From contig OY987228.1 in NCBI GenBank assembly GCA_963920705.1, positions 16,537,187 through 16,601,186 of the forward strand: DNA of 64,000 nt, given 5' to 3'. Under the pieces are notes generated by a model that saw nothing but the letters and a program-made list of their open reading frames with translations, was not told where the DNA came from and did no database searches. Numbering within the stretch: position 1 is the first letter of the stretch; the number at the start of each line of letters is the position of its first letter. A program made the position numbers and the translations under genes. This document shows positions 60,156-64,000 of the stretch, piece after piece. This DNA comes from Odiellus spinosus. Its lineage: Eukaryota > Arthropoda > Arachnida > Opiliones > Phalangiidae.

Positions 60156-60457
60156 GCTGGGAGTCGTGGCGAACTCCTGTAATCCAGCGACTTGGAAGCT
60201 AGAATCGTTGAACGGTCTGAGGTTGGGAATCCTATGGCTCATTGACCCGTGTAGATCGGATGTCCGCGCTTAGCCTGGCGTCAATATGGTGACCTCGGGG
60301 TAGCCCGTGGGTAACCAGGTTGTTCTAACGAGGAGCGAATCGGTTCAGGGCAGCAATGAAGCAGACTAAAGTTCCCGCGTCTAGCAGTAGTGGGTTAGCG
60401 TTCGAGAGCGGGCTGTGGGTCATAGCCTGACCGATAATGGCCGAACTCGATTCCTTT
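60156..60457 (+). ncRNA. 7SL RNA gene, array copy 28, weak terminator
   Basis: Matches copy 13, with a private CTTAGCCTGGCG change. Confidence 0.9.
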
Positions 60458-60612
60458 GAGTTAATTTTCTATAAAATTGATGTTTTTGGACTGGCGTAAG
60501 GGCGAAGGTCAAATTATTTTAGTGGTTATTGTTTTCAAGCTTTTGATATATGATTTCTTTAACTAGATAATTTTATGTAACTATAAGTGATATATTGGGA
60601 TCAGTCCCAACA

Positions 60613-60914
60613 GCTGGGAGTCGTGGCGAACTCCTGTAATCCAGCGACTTGGAAGCTAGAATCGTTGAACGGTCTGAGGTTGGGAATCCTATGGCTCATT
60701 GACCCGTGTAGATCGGATGTCCGCGCTAAGCCAGGCGTCAATATGGTGACCTCGGGGTAGCCCGTGGGTAACCAGGTTGTTCTAACGAGGAGCGAATCGG
60801 TTCAGGGCAGCAATGAAGCAGACTAAAGTTCCCGCGTCTAGCAGTAGTGGGTTAGCGTTCGAGAGCGGGCTGTGGGTCATAGCCTAACCGATAATGGCCG
60901 AACTCGATTCTTTT
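60613..60914 (+). ncRNA. 7SL RNA gene, array copy 29
   Basis: Consensus-like gene, matches copy 14. The spacer has a 1-bp loss (GTAAGTCGAAGG). Confidence 0.95.
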
Positions 60915-61068
60915 GGATTAATTTTCTATAAAATTGATGCTTTTGGACTGGCGTAAGTCGAAGGTCAAATTATTTTAGGCGTTATTGTTTTCAAGCTTTT
61001 GATATATGATTTCTTTAACTAGATAATTTTATGTAGCTATAAGTGATATATTTAGATCAGTCCCAACA

Positions 61069-61370
61069 GCTGGGAGTCGTGGCGAACTCCTGTAATCCAG
61101 CGACTTGGAAGCTAGAATCGTTGAACGGTCTGAGGTTGGGAATCCTATGGCTCATTGACCCGTGTAGATCGGATGTCCGCGCTAAGCCAGGCGTCAATAT
61201 AGTGACCTCGGGGTAGCCCGTGGGTAACCAGGTTGTTCTAACGAGGAGCGAATCGGTTCAGGGCAGCAATGAAGCAGACTAAAGTTCCCGCGTCTAGCAG
61301 TAATGGGTTAGCGTTCGAGAGCGGGCTGTGGGTCATAGCCTAACCGATAATGGCCGAACTCGATTCTTTT
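61069..61370 (+). ncRNA. 7SL RNA gene, array copy 30
   Basis: One of two copies with no counterpart in the first block. ATATAGTGACC for ATATGGTGACC and AGTAATGGG for AGTAGTGGG alter two conserved motifs. Confidence 0.9.
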
Positions 61371-61525
61371 GGATTAATTTTCTATAAAATTGATGCTTTT
61401 GGACTGGCGTAAGGGCGAAGGTCAAATTATTTTAGGCGTTATTGTTTTCAAGCTTTTGATATATGATTTCTTTAACTAGATAATTTTATGTAACTATAAG
61501 TGATATATTGGGAGCAGTCCCAACA

Positions 61526-61827
61526 GCTGGGAGTCGTGGCGATTTCCTGTAATCCAGCGACTTAGAAGCTAGAATCGTTGAACGGTCTGAGGTTGGGAAT
61601 CCTATGGCGCATTGACCCGTGTAGATCGGATGTCCGCGCTAAGCCAGGCGTCAATATGGTGACCTCGGGGTAGCCCGTGGGTAACCAGGTTGTTCTAACG
61701 AGGAGCGAATCGGTTCAGGGCAGCAATGAAGCAGACTAAAGTTCCCGCGTCTAGCAGTAGTGGGTTAGCGTTCGAGAGCGGGCTGTGGGTCATAGCCTAA
61801 CCGATAATGGCCGAACTCGATTCTTTT
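61526..61827 (+). ncRNA. 7SL RNA gene, array copy 31
   Basis: GGCGATTTCCTG for GGCGAACTCCTG weakens helix 3; GACTTAGAAG and GGCGCATTG are private changes. Confidence 0.9.
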
Positions 61828-61982
61828 GGATTAATTTTCTATAAAATTGATGCTTTTGGACTGGCGTAAGGGCGAAGGTCAAATTATTTTAGGCGTTATT
61901 GTTTTCAAGCTTTTGATATATGATTTCTTTAACTAGATAATTTTATGTAACTATAAGTGATATATTGGGATCAGTCCCAACA

Positions 61983-62284
61983 GCTGGGAGTCGTGGCGAA
62001 CTCCTGTAATCCAGCGAATTGGAAGCTAGAATCGTTGAACGGTCTGAGGTTGGGAATCCTATGACTCATTGACCCGTGTAGATCGGATGTCCGCGCTAAG
62101 CCAGGCGTCAATATGGTGACCTCGGGGTAGCCCGTGGGTAACCAGGTTGTTCTAACGAGGAGCGAATCGGTTCAGGGCAGCAATGAAGCAGACTAAAGTT
62201 CCCGCGTCTAGCAGTAGTGGGTTAGCGTTCGAGAGCGGGCTGTGGGTCATAGCCTAACCGATAATGGCCGAACTCGATTCTTTT
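61983..62284 (+). ncRNA. 7SL RNA gene, array copy 32
   Basis: Matches copy 15; offset from it is now 7767 bp. Confidence 0.95.
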
Positions 62285-62439
62285 GGATTAATTTTCTATA
62301 AAATTGATGCTTTTGGACTGGCGTAAGGGCGAAGGTCAAATTATTTTAGGCGTTATTGTTTTCAAGCTTTTGATATATGATTTCTTTAACTAGATAATTT
62401 TATGTAACTATAAGTGATATATTGGGATCAGTCCCAACA

Positions 62440-62741
62440 GCTGGGAGTCGTGGCGAACTCCTGTAATCCAGCGAATTGGAAGCTAGAATCGTTGAACGGT
62501 CTGAGGTTGAGAATCCTATGACTCATTGACCCGTGTAGATCGGATGTCCGCGCTAAGCCAGGCGTCAATATGGTGACCTCGGGGTAGCCCGTGGGTAACC
62601 AGGTTGTTCTAACGAGGAGCGAATCGGTTCAGGGCAGCAATGAAGCAGACTAAAGTTCCCGCGTCTAGCAGTAGTGGGTTAGCGTTCGAGAGCGGGCTGT
62701 GGGTCATAGCCTAACCGATAATGGCCGAACTCGATTCTTTT
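62440..62741 (+). ncRNA. 7SL RNA gene, array copy 33
   Basis: Matches copy 16 (GGTTGAGAATCC). Confidence 0.93.
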
Positions 62742-62896
62742 GGATTAATTTTCTATAAAATTGATGCTTTTGGACTGGCGTAAGGGCGAAGGTCAAATTA
62801 TTTTAGGCGTTATTGTTTTCAAGCTTTTGATATATGATTTCTTTAACTAGATAATTTTATGTAACTATAAGTGATATATTGGGATAAGTCCCAACA

Positions 62897-63197
62897 GCTG
62901 GGAGTCGTGGCGAACTCCTGTAATCCAGCGACTTGGAAGCTAGAATCGTTGAACGGTATGAGGTTGGGAATCCTATGGCTCATTGACCCGTGTAGATCGG
63001 ATATCCGCGCTAATCCAGCGTCAATATGGTGACCTCGGGGTAGCCCGTGGGTAACCAGGTTGTTCTATCGAGGAGCGAATCGGTTCAGGGCAGCAATGAA
63101 GCAGACTAAAGTTCCCGCGTCTAGCAGTAGTGGGTTAGCGTTCGAGAGCGGGCTGTGGGTCATAGCCTGACCGATAATGGCCGAACTCGATTCCTTT
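62897..63197 (+). ncRNA. 7SL RNA gene, array copy 34, deletion and weak terminator
   Basis: Shares the 1-bp deletion, CGGTATGAGG and TTCTATCGAGG with copy 17. Adds GATATCCGCG for GATGTCCGCG and a CCTTTG terminator that copy 17 lacks. Confidence 0.88.
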
Positions 63198-63352
63198 GAA
63201 TTAATTTTCAATAAAATTGATGCTTTTGGACTGGCGTAAGGGCGAAGGTCAAATTATTTTAGGCGTTATTGTTTACAAGCTTTTGATATATGATTTCTTT
63301 AACTAGATAATTTTATGTAACTATAAGTGATATATTGGGATAATTCCCAGCA

Positions 63353-63654
63353 GCTGGGAGTCGTGGCGAACTCCTGTAATCCAGCGACTTGGAAGCTAGA
63401 ATCGTTGAACGGTCTGAGGGTGGGAATCCTATGGCTCATTGACCCGTGTAGATCGGATGTCCGCGCTAAGCCAGGCGTCAATATGGTGACCTCGGGGTAG
63501 CCCGTGGGTAACCAGGTTGTTCTAACGAGGAGCGAATCGGTTCAGGGCAGCAATGAAGCAGACTAAAGTTCCCGCGTCTAGCAGTAGTGGGTTAGCGTTC
63601 GAGAGCGGGCTGTGGGTTATAGCCTAACCGATAACGGCCGAACTCGATTCTTTT
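63353..63654 (+). ncRNA. 7SL RNA gene, array copy 35
   Basis: CTGAGGGTGGG (G-A mismatch at 68:275) and GTGGGTTATAGCC. Upstream GGATAATTCCCAGC. It resembles the 5' part of copy 20. Confidence 0.92.
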
Positions 63655-63809
63655 GGATTAATTTTCTATAAAATTGATGCTTTTGGACTGGCGTAAGGGC
63701 GAAGGTCAAATTATTTTAGGCGTTATTGTTTTCAAGCTTTTGATATATGATTTCTTTAACTAGATAATTTTATGTAACTATAAGTGATATATTGGGATAA
63801 GTCCCAACA

Positions 63810-64000
63810 GCTGGGAGTCTTGGCGAACTCCTGTAATCCATCGACTTGGAAGCTAGAATCGTTGAACGATCTGAGGTTGGGGATCCTATGGCTCATTGAC
63901 CCGTGTAGATCGGATGTCCGCGCTAAGCCAGGCGTCAAAATGGTGACCTCGGGGTAGCCCGTGGGTTACCAGGTTGTTCTAACGAGGAGCGAATCGGTTC
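63810..64000 (+). ncRNA. 7SL RNA gene, array copy 36, cut by window end
   Basis: First 191 nt only. GAGTCTTGG for GAGTCGTGG, and CCATCGAC for CCAGCGAC breaks helix 2. AACGATCTG and TTGGGGATCC link it to copies 10 and 25. Confidence 0.9.

Larger units (their letters stand above)
47793..64000 (+). repeat. Tandem 7SL (SRP RNA) gene array, 457-bp unit, 36 copies
   Basis: Gene starts are spaced by 457 bp (456 where a 1-bp deletion occurs) and all are on the + strand. Each unit has a gene of about 302 bp and a spacer of about 155 bp with a TATA-like box. The left border lies about 25 bp upstream of the first gene; the right border is outside the window. Shared spacers and the absence of poly(A) tails and target duplications show DNA-level tandem amplification rather than retroposition. 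Variants recur in blocks: copies 5-17 correspond to copies 20-34 at an offset of 6854 bp, rising to 7767 bp after two extra copies (30 and 31). Confidence 0.97.

Noticed and set aside
47793-64000. Interpretation of the 457-bp array as SINE or Alu-like retroposons
   Set aside because: Units are complete 7SL genes with S domain, identical spacers, a uniform period and one orientation, and without poly(A) tails or target duplications.

Overview
The window is AT-rich, gene-poor nuclear DNA from an animal; the lineage is not resolved. Evidence for an animal: an intron-flanked exon encoding a six-cysteine extracellular module (27464-27604), a eukaryotic tRNA-Pro(AGG) with a Pol III terminator, SRP (7SL) RNA genes of the metazoan type, and many short inverted-repeat transposons. 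I found no intact long protein gene. The longer open frames either lie antisense to 7SL genes, lie inside transposon inverted repeats, or show no recognisable protein.

The main feature is a tandem array of 7SL/SRP RNA genes. From about 47793 to the right edge there are 36 head-to-tail copies, the last cut by the window end. The unit is 457 bp: a gene of about 302 bp plus a spacer of about 155 bp. All copies are on the + strand. A separate three-copy island of the same unit and orientation lies at about 36545-37890. Each gene keeps the Alu-domain 5' fold, the helix 5 pairings, a GUAG helix 6 loop, a GNRA helix 8 loop next to AGCA, the conserved CAGTAGTGGG, and a TTTT terminator, with a TATA-like box about 20 bp upstream. 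Copies differ by small variants that recur with a 6854-bp offset (later 7767 bp), so the array has grown by unequal exchange of multi-copy blocks. Some copies carry damaging changes and some carry pairing-preserving ones. This looks like a living, concertedly evolving gene cluster comparable in layout to 5S rRNA arrays, with some decayed members.

The second large feature is a 178-bp satellite (about 14683-24375, about 54 monomers). It sits inside a dispersed element whose flanking segments (14537-14650 and 24377-24490) are direct repeats of each other. It also shows higher-order block duplication.

Region by region: 1-6180 holds a 133-bp dimer, a GTTCACAC-type inverted-repeat element, a foldback element with a perfect 24-bp hairpin, the first CAGAAG element, another GTTCACAC element and a 19-bp minisatellite. 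6181-14466 holds the second CAGAAG element, the tRNA and a further GTTCACAC relic. 14467-24606 is the satellite-bearing element. 24607-36505 holds the cysteine-rich exon, a GTTCACAC element, a GC-rich inverted-repeat element and the third CAGAAG element. 36506-47792 holds the 7SL island, a CAGAGG element, a nested inverted-repeat element, short minisatellites and a CATATGA-rich tract. The rest is the 7SL array. Two different inverted-repeat families (CAGAAG and CAGAGG) share 7-bp target duplications, suggesting one transposase superfamily moved both.
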